Shown: positions 44,775 to 52,714 of the stretch, in pieces | Position numbering within the stretch: the stretch's first letter is position 1 | Layout: every line of letters starts with the position of its first letter | Assembly (NCBI GenBank): GCA_963837265.1 | Contig: CAWIMQ010000007.1 | Coordinates: 1-64,000 of the forward strand | Length of the DNA stretch: 64,000 nt | From: DATBLE01 sp963837265 | GTDB taxonomy: Bacteria; Actinomycetota; Thermoleophilia; Gaiellales; Gaiellaceae | Direction: 5' to 3' | Translations under genes and position numbers: made by a program | Notes under the pieces: generated by a model | Told to the model about the DNA's origin: nothing | Database searches by the model: none | Seen by the model: the letters and a program-made list of their open reading frames with translations, nothing else

Positions 44775-45392
44775 GTGACCGACGAGCCGAGCGTGAGCCG
44801 CTTTCCCGTTCCGGAGCGGAGCTCTCTTCCCGAGGACCTGCAGGACGCCCTGGACGAGGTCGAGAGGCGGGCCGGGTTCGTGCCGAACATCTACCTCGGC
44901 CTTGCCCACCGGCCGGAGGAGTGGCGGGCCTTCTTCGCCTACCACGACGCGCTGATGGAGCGCGAAGGTGGCCTGAGCCGGGCCGAGCGGGAGCTGATCG
45001 TCGTGGCCACGAGCGCGGCGAACGACTGCACCTACTGCGTGGTCGCCCACGGGGCGCTGGCGCGGATCCGGACCAGGAACGCGCTGATTGCCGACCAGGT
45101 CGCCACCGACTGGCAGAAGGCCGATCTCTCGCAGCGAGAGCGGGCGATGCTCGAGTTCGCCGTCAAGCTCGCGTCGCAGCCGGCGAGCGTGACCGACGAG
45201 GATCTCGAGCGGCTCCGGCGGGAAGGGTTCGCCGACGACGAGATCTGGGAGATCGGCGCGATCACGGCGTTCTTCGCCATGTCCAACCGGCTCGCCCACC
45301 TGAGCGCCCTGCGGGCGAACGACGAGTTCCATCTGCTCGGACGGGTACCGCGCGACGTGTACGAGCGGCTCTCGAACCGCGAGGGCGACTAG
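44775..45392 (+). CDS. AhpD/carboxymuconolactone-decarboxylase-like peroxidase-related protein
   Basis: This 205-residue protein has the AhpD-like active site CTYCVVAH (residues ~88-95: Cys-x2-Cys-x3-His). It is preceded by LSRAERELIVVATSAAND and followed by helices of the CMD fold. Such proteins reduce hydroperoxides or serve as partners of peroxiredoxins. A TACGAT box at 44738 and an AAAGGAGGAG Shine-Dalgarno support the GTG at 44775. It is divergent from the PNPOx-like gene, with the promoters in the 56-bp gap. Confidence 0.9.
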   Translation: MTDEPSVSRFPVPERSSLPEDLQDALDEVERRAGFVPNIYLGLAHRPEEWRAFFAYHDALMEREGGLSRAERELIVVATSAANDCTYCVVAHGALARIRTRNALIADQVATDWQKADLSQRERAMLEFAVKLASQPASVTDEDLERLRREGFADDEIWEIGAITAFFAMSNRLAHLSALRANDEFHLLGRVPRDVYERLSNREGD

Positions 45393-45411
45393 GTGTTTGT
45401 ACAGTCCGGCC

Positions 45412-46020
45412 GTGCAGGAGCTGCGGACGGGGCTGTGGTGGTGGGAGGCGGTCCACCCCGAGTGGACGGCGGAGGACGATGCCGCCGGGCGCGACTGGGG
45501 GCCGGAGGTCTCCTCGTACGCGGTCGACGACGGCGAGCGGCTCCTGCTGATCGACCCGACCGTTCCGCCGGAGCCGGTAGCCTGCCTCGCCGCCGACCGC
45601 GAGACGGTCATCGTTCTGACGAACCCGTGGCACGAGCGTGACGCGCGCAGCCTCTCGGAAAGCCTGCGCGCGCCGGTGTTCGCGCCGCCTCCCGACGACG
45701 GCGGCAGGGGAATACGGATGCCGGCGCAGCTGTTCTCGGCCGGTGACCGCTTGCCTTTCGGAGTCGAGGCCTTCCCTGGACGGGAGCCGCCGTACGACGT
45801 CTTGCTCTGGGTCGAAAGCCACGGTGCTGTCGCCGTCGGCGACACGCTCATCGACCGTGGCCAGGGCATCGAGCTTCTGGAGAGCTGGCTGCCCGACGGC
45901 GTGACGCGCGAGCAGGTCGTCGAGGGGCTGCGCCCGCTGCTTGCGCTGCCGATCGACATCGTGCTCCCGACGCACGGAGCACCGACCGACCGTGCCGCCC
46001 TCGAGCGCGCGCTGTCCTGA
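45412..46020 (+). CDS. MBL-fold-like hydrolase with a degenerate metal site
   Basis: This 202-residue protein has the MBL-type layout with GERLLLIDPTVPP (~45), VLTNPWHERDARSL (~68-81), VAVGDTLID (~143) and VLPTHGAP (~186). The HxHxDH motif is reduced to NPWHERD, so at most one metal may bind, or the fold has been repurposed. The GTG at 45412 has a TACAGT box 6 nt upstream (45400-45405), favouring it over the TTG at 45397. It stands at the left edge of the repeat-rich region. Confidence 0.75.
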   Translation: MQELRTGLWWWEAVHPEWTAEDDAAGRDWGPEVSSYAVDDGERLLLIDPTVPPEPVACLAADRETVIVLTNPWHERDARSLSESLRAPVFAPPPDDGGRGIRMPAQLFSAGDRLPFGVEAFPGREPPYDVLLWVESHGAVAVGDTLIDRGQGIELLESWLPDGVTREQVVEGLRPLLALPIDIVLPTHGAPTDRAALERALS

Positions 46021-46040
46021 CGCCTGACGTGAGGTGCCCG

Positions 46041-46073
46041 GGGTGTACGACTGTTCAGAACGTCGCCTGAGCG
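46041..46073 (+). repeat. Boundary repeat, copy 1
   Basis: GACTGTTCAGAACGTCGCCTGAGCG matches the consensus GAGTGTTCCGGAATGACGCCTGA. It follows the MBL-like stop and precedes the VOC gene. Confidence 0.5.
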
Positions 46074-46077
46074 CGGT

Positions 46078-46536
46078 ATGGCCCCACCGGTGTCTCCGCA
46101 CGTGTTGACCAATCGTTCTGCGCCACCTGCCACGGTGACGCCGGTGCTCGTCTATGCGGATGTGCGAGCAGCGGTGGCATGGCTGGAATCGGCGTTCGGG
46201 TTCGAGGAACGGGTGCGGATCGGCGACGGGCACCGCGCTCAGCTGCGCGTCGGGTCAGACGGCGCCGTCGTCGTGGCCGACCGTGGCGCCGATCGGGTTG
46301 CGCCGAGCGGCGGCGGTGTCACCCACATCGTCAAGGTACGCGTGCCGGACGTCGACGCGGCATTCGCCCGCGCGCGAGCAGGCGGCGCACGGATCGTGGA
46401 GGAGTTGACGACGTGGGAGTACGGCGAGCGGTCAGGCGTGGTCGAGGACATCGGCGGCCACCGCTGGGAGCTGACGCAGACGGTGCGCGACGTCGCCCCC
46501 GAGGAATGGGGTGGAACGACAGTCGCGCCCTCGTGA
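46078..46536 (+). CDS. VOC/glyoxalase-family protein
   Basis: This 152-residue single-domain VOC protein has TPVLVYADVRAAVAWLESAFGF near the start, DGAVVVADRG, and GVTHIVKVRVPDVDAAFARA with later GHRWELTQTVRDVAPEEW. The fold (two beta-alpha-beta-beta-beta modules) is used by glyoxalases, dioxygenases and antibiotic-binding proteins such as bleomycin resistance. A metal-chelating residue set is not clear here. It lies directly downstream of the first boundary repeat, with its start 5 bp after the motif. Confidence 0.85.
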   Translation: MAPPVSPHVLTNRSAPPATVTPVLVYADVRAAVAWLESAFGFEERVRIGDGHRAQLRVGSDGAVVVADRGADRVAPSGGGVTHIVKVRVPDVDAAFARARAGGARIVEELTTWEYGERSGVVEDIGGHRWELTQTVRDVAPEEWGGTTVAPS

Positions 46537-46629
46537 GAGCCGGATCGGCTGGTGGACGGACATCCCGAGGCGGGTGCTCCCCGAGCAGTCGACGAGCCTT
46601 CATCGTTCGGGTGACCATGGGAGCCGCGT

Positions 46630-46658
46630 GGCGGGCGTTCTCGAATGACGCCTGCTCA
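46630..46658 (+). repeat. Boundary repeat, copy 2
   Basis: GCGTTCTCGAATGACGCCTGC shares the TTC...GAATGACGCCTG core of the array consensus. It lies between the VOC and GFA genes. Confidence 0.45.
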
Positions 46659-46806
46659 AGGGCGGCGGGATCTCAGGCGGTGTCGCTCGGCGCCTGCGCC
46701 GCTGGGAGCGAGGATATCCCCCTCGCCGCCGATGATCCTCGCCTCTTGAGCTCTCCGGTGCCCCGCGTGGGAGTGTTACGTGCGGAGTCTTTGTAGGGTT
46801 GGCGCA

Positions 46807-47241
46807 ATGGGGCCACGCGAAGCCGCCTGTCACTGCGGAGAGCTTCGGCTTCAGGTCGTGGGCGATCCTTTCGCAGTCTCGATCTGCAACTGCCTTGCCT
46901 GCCAGCGTCGCACGGGAAGCGCGTTCGGGATGCAGGCCGGATTCAACGCCGAGCAGGTGCAGGTGATCGGCCGCTTCAGCGACTTCACGCGGACCTCCGA
47001 CGAGGCAGACCGGAAGGAGCACGTCTTCCACTTCTGCCCCACCTGCGGCTCGCAGGTCTTCTACACGGAGCCGTCGGAGCCGGATCTGGTCGTCGTCTCG
47101 GTCGGCTCGTTCACCGACCCGACGTTCCCGCCGCCGACGGAATCGGGCTACGACTCTCGGCGTCACCCCTGGGTGCAGCTGCCGAACTCGATCCAGCGTT
47201 TCGCTCCGGAGCTCTGGTGGGAGTCGGCGCGGCCTCTCTAG
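46807..47241 (+). CDS. GFA-domain (glutathione-dependent formaldehyde-activating-like) protein
   Basis: This 144-residue zinc protein has ACHCGEL near the start, ICNCLACQRRTGSAFG (~30-45) and FHFCPTCGSQVFY (~76-88). These Cys sets bind the structural and catalytic zinc ions of the GFA/CENP-V fold. Despite the name, the substrate of such proteins is usually unknown. The ATG at 46807 has a TAGGGT box 7 nt upstream (46794-46799), which supports this start over the GTG at 46780. Confidence 0.88.
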   Translation: MGPREAACHCGELRLQVVGDPFAVSICNCLACQRRTGSAFGMQAGFNAEQVQVIGRFSDFTRTSDEADRKEHVFHFCPTCGSQVFYTEPSEPDLVVVSVGSFTDPTFPPPTESGYDSRRHPWVQLPNSIQRFAPELWWESARPL

Positions 47242-47561
47242 CGGCGCTCTGCTTGGGCCATATGCCTCGGCGCCGGAAGCCCGTGCGGACAACGAAGCAG
47301 GTCACCGCCCAGACGCCGTCGTCGGACTTGTCCTCGCGCCGGCCCACCCAGGGGACGCGGTTGTCGCGAAGCATGCGCGGATAGGCGGGCCCGGCTCGAC
47401 CGCGCACCAGCCGACCGGTTCTCCGTCGAGGTACGCGAGGAGGCCGGTCGTGACCCGCGACTCACCCGGCGCCATCCTGAACCGCTGGCACCAGCATCTC
47501 GACGGATCCCCGTGCGTCCCGAAGACGGCCCGGAGGTCATCCCAGGTCGCCCTCGTTGGCA
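47235..47561 (-). pseudogene. Truncated, frameshifted GNAT acetyltransferase
   Basis: Read on the minus strand, one frame gives TWDDLRAVFGTHGDPSRCWC and continues to GEPVGWCAVEPGP. The homologous reading then jumps frame to AYPRMLRDNRVPWVGRREDK and WAVTCFVVRTGFRRRGI, where the acetyl-CoA loop is cut off and replaced by unrelated sequence. Related intact GNATs continue another ~70 residues. One base seems lost near 47400 and the C-terminal third is gone, so this is a gene fragment in the accessory region. Confidence 0.7.
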
Positions 47562-47668
47562 GGAACGACCGTAACTTCGGGCATCCTCGTCGCCTCAGTA
47601 CAAGCCCTGATGCCCGTCCGGTCGGGTGGTGTCAGGCTTCCGTCCGGCTGAAGCGGATTGGGAGTTGG

Positions 47669-48142
47669 TGTGATCCGCTCTCGGGTCTTGGTGCTCGCTG
47701 CGTGCGTGGTGGGGTGCCTGGCTGGGATGCGTCGCTTCGGAGGTGCTCTGGTACCGACGACGTTGGCTGCGCGATCGCGGCCAGTCTCGCCGGCATGGCT
47801 GCGCCCGGGCTTGCGCTGGGCGCGGGCACGCCGACGGCGCCGGCGGAGTTCACGCTCGCCCTCGACCGAGGTCTCGTCAGCAACTTCAGCGGCTTCGGCG
47901 GGCAGTTCAACCAGCACGTATTCGCGGACATCAGCGGGCCGCCGCCGGATCTCTCTGGTCTGGGGGTCAAGGTGATGGCGCTCGGGCCGCGGTACGTCCG
48001 GGTGTTCTTCAACAACACCGAGTGGACGTTCCCCGACCGGATGGCCTCGTTCGTCCGGACGGTGCAGCTCGCGAACCGCGCGGAGGCGACGATCGAGGTC
48101 GCGTGGCAGGGGGGCTCGTTCGGGTTCGCGATGCAGAACATG
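47669..48142 (+). pseudogene. 5' fragment of a secreted glycosidase-like protein
   Basis: A GTG at 47669 opens a signal-like segment (MIRSRVLVLAACVVGCLAG). The likely continuation is in another frame: GTPTAPAEFTLALDRG, then NFSGFGGQFNQHVFADISG and VRVFFNNTEWTFPDRMASFV, which resembles the N-terminal strands of a TIM-barrel glycoside hydrolase. The frame change and the abrupt end near 48142 show a broken gene. Confidence 0.55.
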
Positions 48143-48636
48143 CCGCGCTGCCGGTCACCGACAACCTCTGGATCTGGCCGCTGCCCGCCGGCGCGCAGGG
48201 CAGGCTCGCGCTGCCGCAGGCGACGAGCGTCTACTCGATCTGGAAGTTCGCACGGAACCGGGAGGCGGCGGAGAAGTTCCTCGCCGACCTTTGCGCCGGC
48301 GCCGAGCAGGCAACTCTCGCTTCGAAGCTCTACAGCTTCCCGAGCTTCCCCGGCGCGTTGCCGCCCGAGCGACTCCGGCCGGCTGCGGCCGCCGACACCC
48401 ACCGTCCGCGCGGGAAGTACTCGATTCTCGCCACCATCGCGGCGCGGGACACCCGCAATGTCGGCTACCCGGGCACGACGAACCCGGCCGTCAACGAGAT
48501 GCTCGATCGATTCCTGATCCCGAGGATGTTCGCCCAGGTCGCGCAGGGAAAGCTGAGCGCCGCAAACTCGGTCCGCGCGACCGCGGGGGAAATGACGCAG
48601 ATCTGGGCGAAGTGGAGAATTGCCGGGAAGGTCTAG
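48143..48636 (+). pseudogene. 3' fragment of an ABC sugar solute-binding protein
   Basis: From about 48143 a new frame gives LPVTDNLWIWPLPAGAQGRL, then SVYSIWKFARNREAAEKFLA and FLIPRMFAQVAQGKLSAANS and ends TQIWAKWRIAGKV. This is the C-terminal ~160 residues of an extracellular sugar-binding protein of an ABC transporter. No N-terminal half or permease gene is nearby. It is joined directly to the glycosidase fragment, so the two remnants mark a recombination junction. Confidence 0.65.
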
Positions 48637-48923
48637 CCCGCCAAATCTCATGGGCCCGCGAGAGCCCATCCGGCGCGAGCGCTCGCTCGGGTCATTTCCG
48701 GTGGCGACCGAGCCCGAAGTCGCCGCTGCCCTTCGCGGCGTTTCCGGTTCCATTACGAGACGTCTAGACCTGCGACCAGAGTCCGCGCAGGTGCCGGTGG
48801 TCGGAGTCCGGGCTCGCGATGCGGGCCCGGCTCGCGTGACGGCGAGCGCTTACGATCTGTGGAAGGCGCGAAGCCCGTAGGCGGCCCCGTTACGGAAGAA
48901 GGCCGAGCGGTTAGGAAAGCGCC
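48637..48923. other. Intergenic gap left of the cupin gene
   Basis: About 290 bp without a supported gene. Around 48682-48712 an inverted, weak match to the boundary motif (CCGGAAATGACCC... on the minus strand) can be seen, but it is too diverged to call. Confidence 0.3.
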
Positions 48924-49313
48924 ATGAGCTACGCGAAGACCAACCTGCGTGCCGTACGAGACAGCGCGGCAGAGCACGGCCTGTCGAGGATGCAAGAGGC
49001 CCGCTTCCCTCGCGCGGACCTCGGGGCCGAGCAAACGGGCATCAACTTCCTGACCGTCAAGCCCTCTCAGCGGGAGGCATTCGCCCACCGTCACCGCAGC
49101 GCGGAGGAGATCTACGTCGTCCTCTCAGGCTCGGGTCAGGTGAAGCTCGACGACGAACTGGTCGAGCTCGCGCCCCTTGATGCGGTTCGGGTTGGTCCGG
49201 GCGTTGCACGCTCCTTCGAGGCTGGGCCCGAGGGACTCGAAGTTCTGATCTTCGGGCCGCACGTCGAGGGCGACAGCGAAATTGTCGCCGATTTCTGGGG
49301 CTCCGCCGAGTAG
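48924..49313 (+). CDS. Cupin-domain protein (129 aa)
   Basis: This 129-residue single-cupin protein has INFLTVKPSQREAFAHRHRSAEEIYVVLSG. The metal-binding His/Glu set of motif 1 is present (HRHRSAEE...). Motif 2 (PGVARSFEAG) lacks the usual His. It is likely a small-molecule-binding or regulatory cupin of unknown ligand. The start follows an AGGAAAG Shine-Dalgarno. A tandem copy of the boundary motif follows the stop. Confidence 0.85.
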   Translation: MSYAKTNLRAVRDSAAEHGLSRMQEARFPRADLGAEQTGINFLTVKPSQREAFAHRHRSAEEIYVVLSGSGQVKLDDELVELAPLDAVRVGPGVARSFEAGPEGLEVLIFGPHVEGDSEIVADFWGSAE

Positions 49314-49351
49314 GCCCCTTCCCGTCGCAGCGGCGCGCACGGACACGCTTG

Positions 49352-49396
49352 CCCCAGCTTCCGAAAGCCCCAGCTTCCGAAAGATCCTGTAGCGTC
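49352..49396 (+). repeat. Boundary repeat, copy 3, with tandem 16-mer
   Basis: CCCCAGCTTCCGAAAG occurs twice head-to-tail (49352-49367 and 49368-49383), followed by ATCCTG. It aligns with the array consensus CAGTGTTCCGGAATGACNCCTG and is a partially diverged copy. Confidence 0.45.
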
Positions 49397-49445
49397 GCCG
49401 CGTCCTGAGACATGCAGTTTCACGAAAACGGAGGGAGGAGACCTC

Positions 49446-49958
49446 ATGAGCCAGGTCACACCCGCAGTCCCGATCGCGATGCAGCAGGGCGAGGGGGAGG
49501 CCCGCTGGTTCCTCGGGGCGCTGGCGACGATCAAAGCGTCGGCGGAGACGACCGGGGGCCGCGTCGCGGTCATCGAAAACGTGGCGCCTCGCGGCCACGG
49601 ATCACCGCTTCACGTCCACCACAATGAGGACGAGTGGTTCTACGTCCTCTCCGGCGAGCTGACCTTCTGGGTTGACGGCCAGGTGATCACCGCGACCGAG
49701 GGCTCATTCGTCTACGGGCCTCGCGACGTGCCTCACACCTTCATCGTGAGCTCCGACGAAGCGCGCTTCCTCCTCGTGATCGAACCCGCCGGGTTCGAGA
49801 ACTTCCTCCGCGCTCTCTCCGAGCCGGCACAGTCGCTCGCGCTTCCGCCGGCCTCCGTCGAGCCACCCGCGATGGAGACGATGACGGCCGCCGCCGCGGA
49901 GCACGGACTCGAGATCCTCGGACCTCCCGGCATCCCTATGCGTAACGCAGGAACCTGA
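49446..49958 (+). CDS. Cupin-domain protein, quercetin-dioxygenase-like (170 aa)
   Basis: This 170-residue cupin has motif 1 SPLHVHHNEDEWFYVLSGE (metal His-x-His and Glu, ~56-66). It has motif 2 YGPRDVPHTFIV (His ~97) followed by a C-terminal helix. The full metal-ligand set is present, so a dioxygenase-like active site is possible; the ligand is unknown. A TAGCGT box lies at 49389-49394, and a GAGGGAGGAG Shine-Dalgarno precedes the ATG. It overlaps the small minus-strand membrane gene by 23 bp at its 3' end. Confidence 0.87.
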   Translation: MSQVTPAVPIAMQQGEGEARWFLGALATIKASAETTGGRVAVIENVAPRGHGSPLHVHHNEDEWFYVLSGELTFWVDGQVITATEGSFVYGPRDVPHTFIVSSDEARFLLVIEPAGFENFLRALSEPAQSLALPPASVEPPAMETMTAAAAEHGLEILGPPGIPMRNAGT

Positions 49959-50163
49959 AGTAGAACGCCACGAACACCAGGGCAATGCCAACGTTGGCCG
50001 CCACCCGCTCCCAGAAGTGGCTTCGGAAGAACAGAACGTCCACCCCGACCACGACAGCGGCGATCGCGACCACGTACAGCGCACCGGCTGCCGACCTTCC
50101 GATGGAGCCACCTACCGGGGCGGAGTGGCGCCTACGCGGGCCTCGGGCAACCAGGCGGCACAC
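49936..50163 (-). CDS. Small membrane protein (75 aa)
   Basis: This 75-residue protein has two hydrophobic segments (ALYVVAIAAVVVGVDVLFF, ~26-45, and VGIALVFVAFYFRFL, ~57-71) after a basic N-terminus. The GTG at 50163 has a TACCGT box 5 nt upstream (50169-50174). It is inverted relative to the array and overlaps the cupin 3' end. No family is recognised. Confidence 0.55.
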   Translation of the reverse strand: MCRLVARGPRRRHSAPVGGSIGRSAAGALYVVAIAAVVVGVDVLFFRSHFWERVAANVGIALVFVAFYFRFLRYA

Positions 50164-50234
50164 CGACGACGGTACCGGCCAATCCCTCCGCGGGGTGGCG
50201 GCTGAGTCTGCCGTCGGAAGCGATGAGGCTCGCT

Positions 50235-50264
50235 TGGCCCAGAGTTCAGGACCGTCCCCCGAGG
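50235..50264 (+). repeat. Boundary repeat, copy 4
   Basis: GGCCCAGAGTTCAGGACCGTCCCCCGAGG matches the GAGTTCAGGAATGAG...CCTGAG form seen at copy 11, with the usual substitutions. Confidence 0.45.
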
Positions 50265-50280
50265 CTTACTGCGAACGGCT

Positions 50281-50826
50281 CTAGCCCCAGGGCAGGCGGG
50301 ACCAGTATGGCGGCCGCCCTCGCCGGAACCGCTCGGCCGTCGCATAGACCTGCTCCGGATCGGATGTCGCCTTCTCCACGCTCGCCCCGTAGCGCGCCGC
50401 GAGTTCCGAGACCGGGTAGCGCGCTTCCGGACCTACGTGGGCGCCAACCATCAGGATCACGCACGGCCTGTCGCCAGCTCCCACGAACGCGTGCTCCGTC
50501 CAGGGAGGCGAGTGGAAGAAGTCCCAGGCGCGAAGGCGTCGCTCCTCGCCCTCGACGAGCAGCCTGCACTCGCCTCCGAGAACGAGGAACGCCTCCTGAT
50601 TCGACTCGGCGTGATAGACGCCGCTCTGGCCAGGCTCGAGGACGGTCACGTTGATCCCGAACTGCGGGAATTCCACCGGAGAGTCGCCGTACTCGTTCGC
50701 GAACCAGCACGCCGCGCCCCTCGTCTCCGAAGCGAACCACTCGGCATCGCGCACGTTGACGACGAACCAGCCCTCGGTGACGGGGGCGAGCCCGGAGCCA
50801 GCGTCCTCAAGCCGCGCTTCGGTCAA
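50281..50826 (-). CDS. Cupin-domain protein (181 aa)
   Basis: This ~181-residue cupin on the minus strand has FGINVTVLEPGQSGVYHAESNQEAFLVLGGE (motif 1 with His/Glu set), WDFFHSPPWTEHAFVGAG (motif 2) and ELAARYGASVEKATSDPEQVY. It is clearly a paralogue of the cupin at 54124. The TTG at 50826 is chosen because a longer N-terminus would run through the boundary motif; the exact start is uncertain. Its orientation is opposite to most genes in the array. Confidence 0.8.
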   Translation of the reverse strand: MTEARLEDAGSGLAPVTEGWFVVNVRDAEWFASETRGAACWFANEYGDSPVEFPQFGINVTVLEPGQSGVYHAESNQEAFLVLGGECRLLVEGEERRLRAWDFFHSPPWTEHAFVGAGDRPCVILMVGAHVGPEARYPVSELAARYGASVEKATSDPEQVYATAERFRRGRPPYWSRLPWG

Positions 50827-50863
50827 GAACCGGATTCTCGCAGCCCAAACGACACATCCGTGA

Positions 50864-50893
50864 CCTGGGCGAGTGTTCCGCAATGCACCCTGA
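50864..50893 (+). repeat. Boundary repeat, copy 5
   Basis: CTGGGCGAGTGTTCCGCAATGCACCCTGA is among the best matches to the array consensus (CTGGGCGAGTGTTCCGGAATGACNCCTGA). It lies upstream of the inverted cupin start and ahead of the lipoprotein gene. Confidence 0.6.
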
Positions 50894-50933
50894 CCGGAGC
50901 TCGGCGCGGCTGGTCGCCGTAGGTTGTTCGACG

Positions 50934-51476
50934 ATGAACCGCCGCGCAGTGATCGCAGGCTCGCTCGTTGTGGCGTGCTCGCTTGCGCTGACGTCGTGCG
51001 GCTCGTCGTCCGACGGGACGCTGACGCACTCCCTGTCGAGTAGTTCTGAGGGGATCGGCGTGCGTTATCCAGATGGGTGGACTTTGACGACCGTGAACCA
51101 TGGCTACGTCCCTGATCCCGCGTTGTGCTTCGAAGTCTCGAAGGTAACGGCGCAGGAGATCGTCGATCTCAGAGTCGTCGAGTACCTACCCCCATACTTC
51201 AACCCGAAGGATCTCTCGTTCTACAGGGCACGCCCAAGCCACTTCGACCTCTCTGCGTTCCGCAAGGGCGACAATGACTGGTCGCCGGGGAAGGACTTGT
51301 CATTCCGCGAGCACCGGCGTGTCTTCTTTGCCGGTCTCGCTCTGCCCGCCTCAGCTGACACCAACACGCGCCGAGAGGTCGTCCAGATCCTCGACTCGCT
51401 CCAAATCTCTGTGCAGGGGCGCTGTCGACCAACATCTGGCGTGGGAAGCCATGGCGTGCCCAGCCCGAAAAGATAA
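50934..51476 (+). CDS. Predicted lipoprotein (180 aa)
   Basis: This 180-residue protein has a signal peptide with lipobox LALTSCG (Cys ~22) and a soluble domain with GVRYPDGWTLTTVNHGYVPD and a C-terminal region. The beta-rich fold may resemble small PsbP/LpqN-type lipoproteins, but I do not assign a family. The ATG at 50934 has a TAGGTT box 8 nt upstream (50920-50925). It sits between two boundary motifs as a single-gene unit. Confidence 0.75.
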   Translation: MNRRAVIAGSLVVACSLALTSCGSSSDGTLTHSLSSSSEGIGVRYPDGWTLTTVNHGYVPDPALCFEVSKVTAQEIVDLRVVEYLPPYFNPKDLSFYRARPSHFDLSAFRKGDNDWSPGKDLSFREHRRVFFAGLALPASADTNTRREVVQILDSLQISVQGRCRPTSGVGSHGVPSPKR

Positions 51477-51488
51477 GGGTGCGAGCTG

Positions 51489-51519
51489 GGCTGGGCGAGT
51501 GATCCGTAAGGCATCCTGA
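51489..51519 (+). repeat. Boundary repeat, copy 6
   Basis: GCTGGGCGAGTGATCCGTAAGGCATCCTGAA matches the consensus with a few substitutions. It begins 13 bp after the lipoprotein stop. Confidence 0.6.
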
Positions 51520-51564
51520 ACGGGTCCTGGGAGATCGTCGTTCCTGCATCGAGAGGAGTGGAGC

Positions 51565-51771
51565 TTGTTCTGGCTCGCGATGACCCTTCTCACCTCTCTC
51601 GGCTCGATCGCGTACCTCGTCGTAGCTCGGTCGGGCGGGAGGTTCGGGATTTCCGAGCAAAGGCGCCGCAAGTTCCATGGATCCGGCGTCTTGATGATCG
51701 AGTGGGCGGCTGTTTGCTATGGCCACCTCTGTCAAGGCCGGTTGAGCGGCCTTCCCACCGGCCGCGGCTAA
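51565..51771 (+). CDS. Small membrane protein (68 aa)
   Basis: This 68-residue protein starts MFWLAMTLLTSLGSIAYLVVAR, one transmembrane helix, then a basic tail with a second weaker hydrophobic stretch (GVLMIEWAAVCYG). The TTG at 51565 is preceded by a GAGAGGAGTGGAG Shine-Dalgarno. No family is recognised. It is a single-gene unit between two boundary motifs. Confidence 0.5.
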   Translation: MFWLAMTLLTSLGSIAYLVVARSGGRFGISEQRRRKFHGSGVLMIEWAAVCYGHLCQGRLSGLPTGRG

Positions 51772-51803
51772 CGGCGTATGCAGGCTCCCTCGGCAGCCAA
51801 CGT

Positions 51804-51834
51804 CGGCTGAGCCAGTGTTCCCGGAGGGCGCCTG
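51804..51834 (+). repeat. Boundary repeat, copy 7
   Basis: CGGCTGAGCCAGTGTTCCCGGAGGGCGCCTG keeps the AGTGTTCC and GCGCCTG halves of the consensus. It lies between the small membrane protein and the S51 peptidase. Confidence 0.55.
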
Positions 51835-51950
51835 AAGACGTTGATGCCTTGGCTGTGTGGAGGCGATGAGTTCTTGCGGGTCTGTCAGTCTCTGCATCGC
51901 GTTGAAAGGAGGGCATGTAGACGGTCTTGCCCCTGACTCCGGGAGGCGGT

Positions 51951-52661
51951 ATGAAGCTTCTTCTCACTTCGGCCGGCATCAAGAACGCAAGCATCCGCGA
52001 CGCTCTGGTCGATCTCCTCGGCAAGCCGATCGACGAGTCCGAAGCCCTCTGCGTCCCGACCGCGATCTACGCCTTTCCCGGCGGTGCTGCCAGCGCATGG
52101 AAGCTGATTAACGGGCGTGCCGCCAGTCCGCTGTGCGAACTCGGTTGGAAGTCGCTGGGCGTGCTCGAACTCACCGCACTCCCCAGCATCGAACGGGCGC
52201 ATTGGACCGAAGCGGTTGAGGAGACCGATGCCCTCCTCGTGGGAGGTGGCGATCCGCTGTACCTGTGCTACTGGATCCAGCAGTCCGGACTGGCAGACCT
52301 GTTGCCGTCGCTGCGCGAGACCGTCTGGGTAGGTGTGAGCGGCGGGAGCTTGGTGATGGGCCCCCACGTGGGCGAGGAGTTCGTCTACGGAAGCCCGCCT
52401 ACGACCGGTGGCGACCGCGCGCTGGAATTGGTCGATTTCGCGATGTTCCCGCACCTGGATCACGAGGAAATGCCGGATCATTCGATGGCCGCCGCTGAGC
52501 GCTGGGCTGCCCGCCTACCGGTACCGGGGTACGCGATCGACGACGAGACCGCCATCAAAGTGGTTGGCGGCACTCTCGAAGTCGTCTCGGAGGGACACTG
52601 GAAGCTATTCAACCCCGGCCCGGACGCAAGCGAGGCGGCCGAGAAGAACATCGTTCGCTGA
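51951..52661 (+). CDS. Peptidase S51 (dipeptidase E-like) family protein
   Basis: This 236-residue protein has the S51 nucleophile elbow GVSGGSLVMG (Ser ~127), TDALLVGGGDPLYLCYWIQ before it, and FAMFPHLDHEEMPDHS with catalytic-type acid/His. The family cleaves Asp-X dipeptides or, in cyanophycinase, Asp-Arg units; the substrate here is unknown. The ATG at 51951 follows a GGGAGGCGG Shine-Dalgarno. Between motifs 7 and 8 it is again one gene per interval. Confidence 0.88.
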   Translation: MKLLLTSAGIKNASIRDALVDLLGKPIDESEALCVPTAIYAFPGGAASAWKLINGRAASPLCELGWKSLGVLELTALPSIERAHWTEAVEETDALLVGGGDPLYLCYWIQQSGLADLLPSLRETVWVGVSGGSLVMGPHVGEEFVYGSPPTTGGDRALELVDFAMFPHLDHEEMPDHSMAAAERWAARLPVPGYAIDDETAIKVVGGTLEVVSEGHWKLFNPGPDASEAAEKNIVR

Positions 52662-52688
52662 GGTGCGCCAGTTCGGGAATGTCACCGA
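52662..52688 (+). repeat. Boundary repeat, copy 8
   Basis: GGTGCGCCAGTTCGGGAATGTCACCGA shares CCAGT-TC-GGGAATG with the consensus and abuts the S51 stop. The GNAT start follows. Confidence 0.55.
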
Positions 52689-52714
52689 GTTTGTGGCAGG
52701 TAGCGTTAACGGCC

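Noticed and set aside
48637..48923. Reverse copy of the boundary motif near 48.69 kb
   Set aside because: Only partial similarity (CCGGAAATGACCC) on the opposite strand; could be chance.
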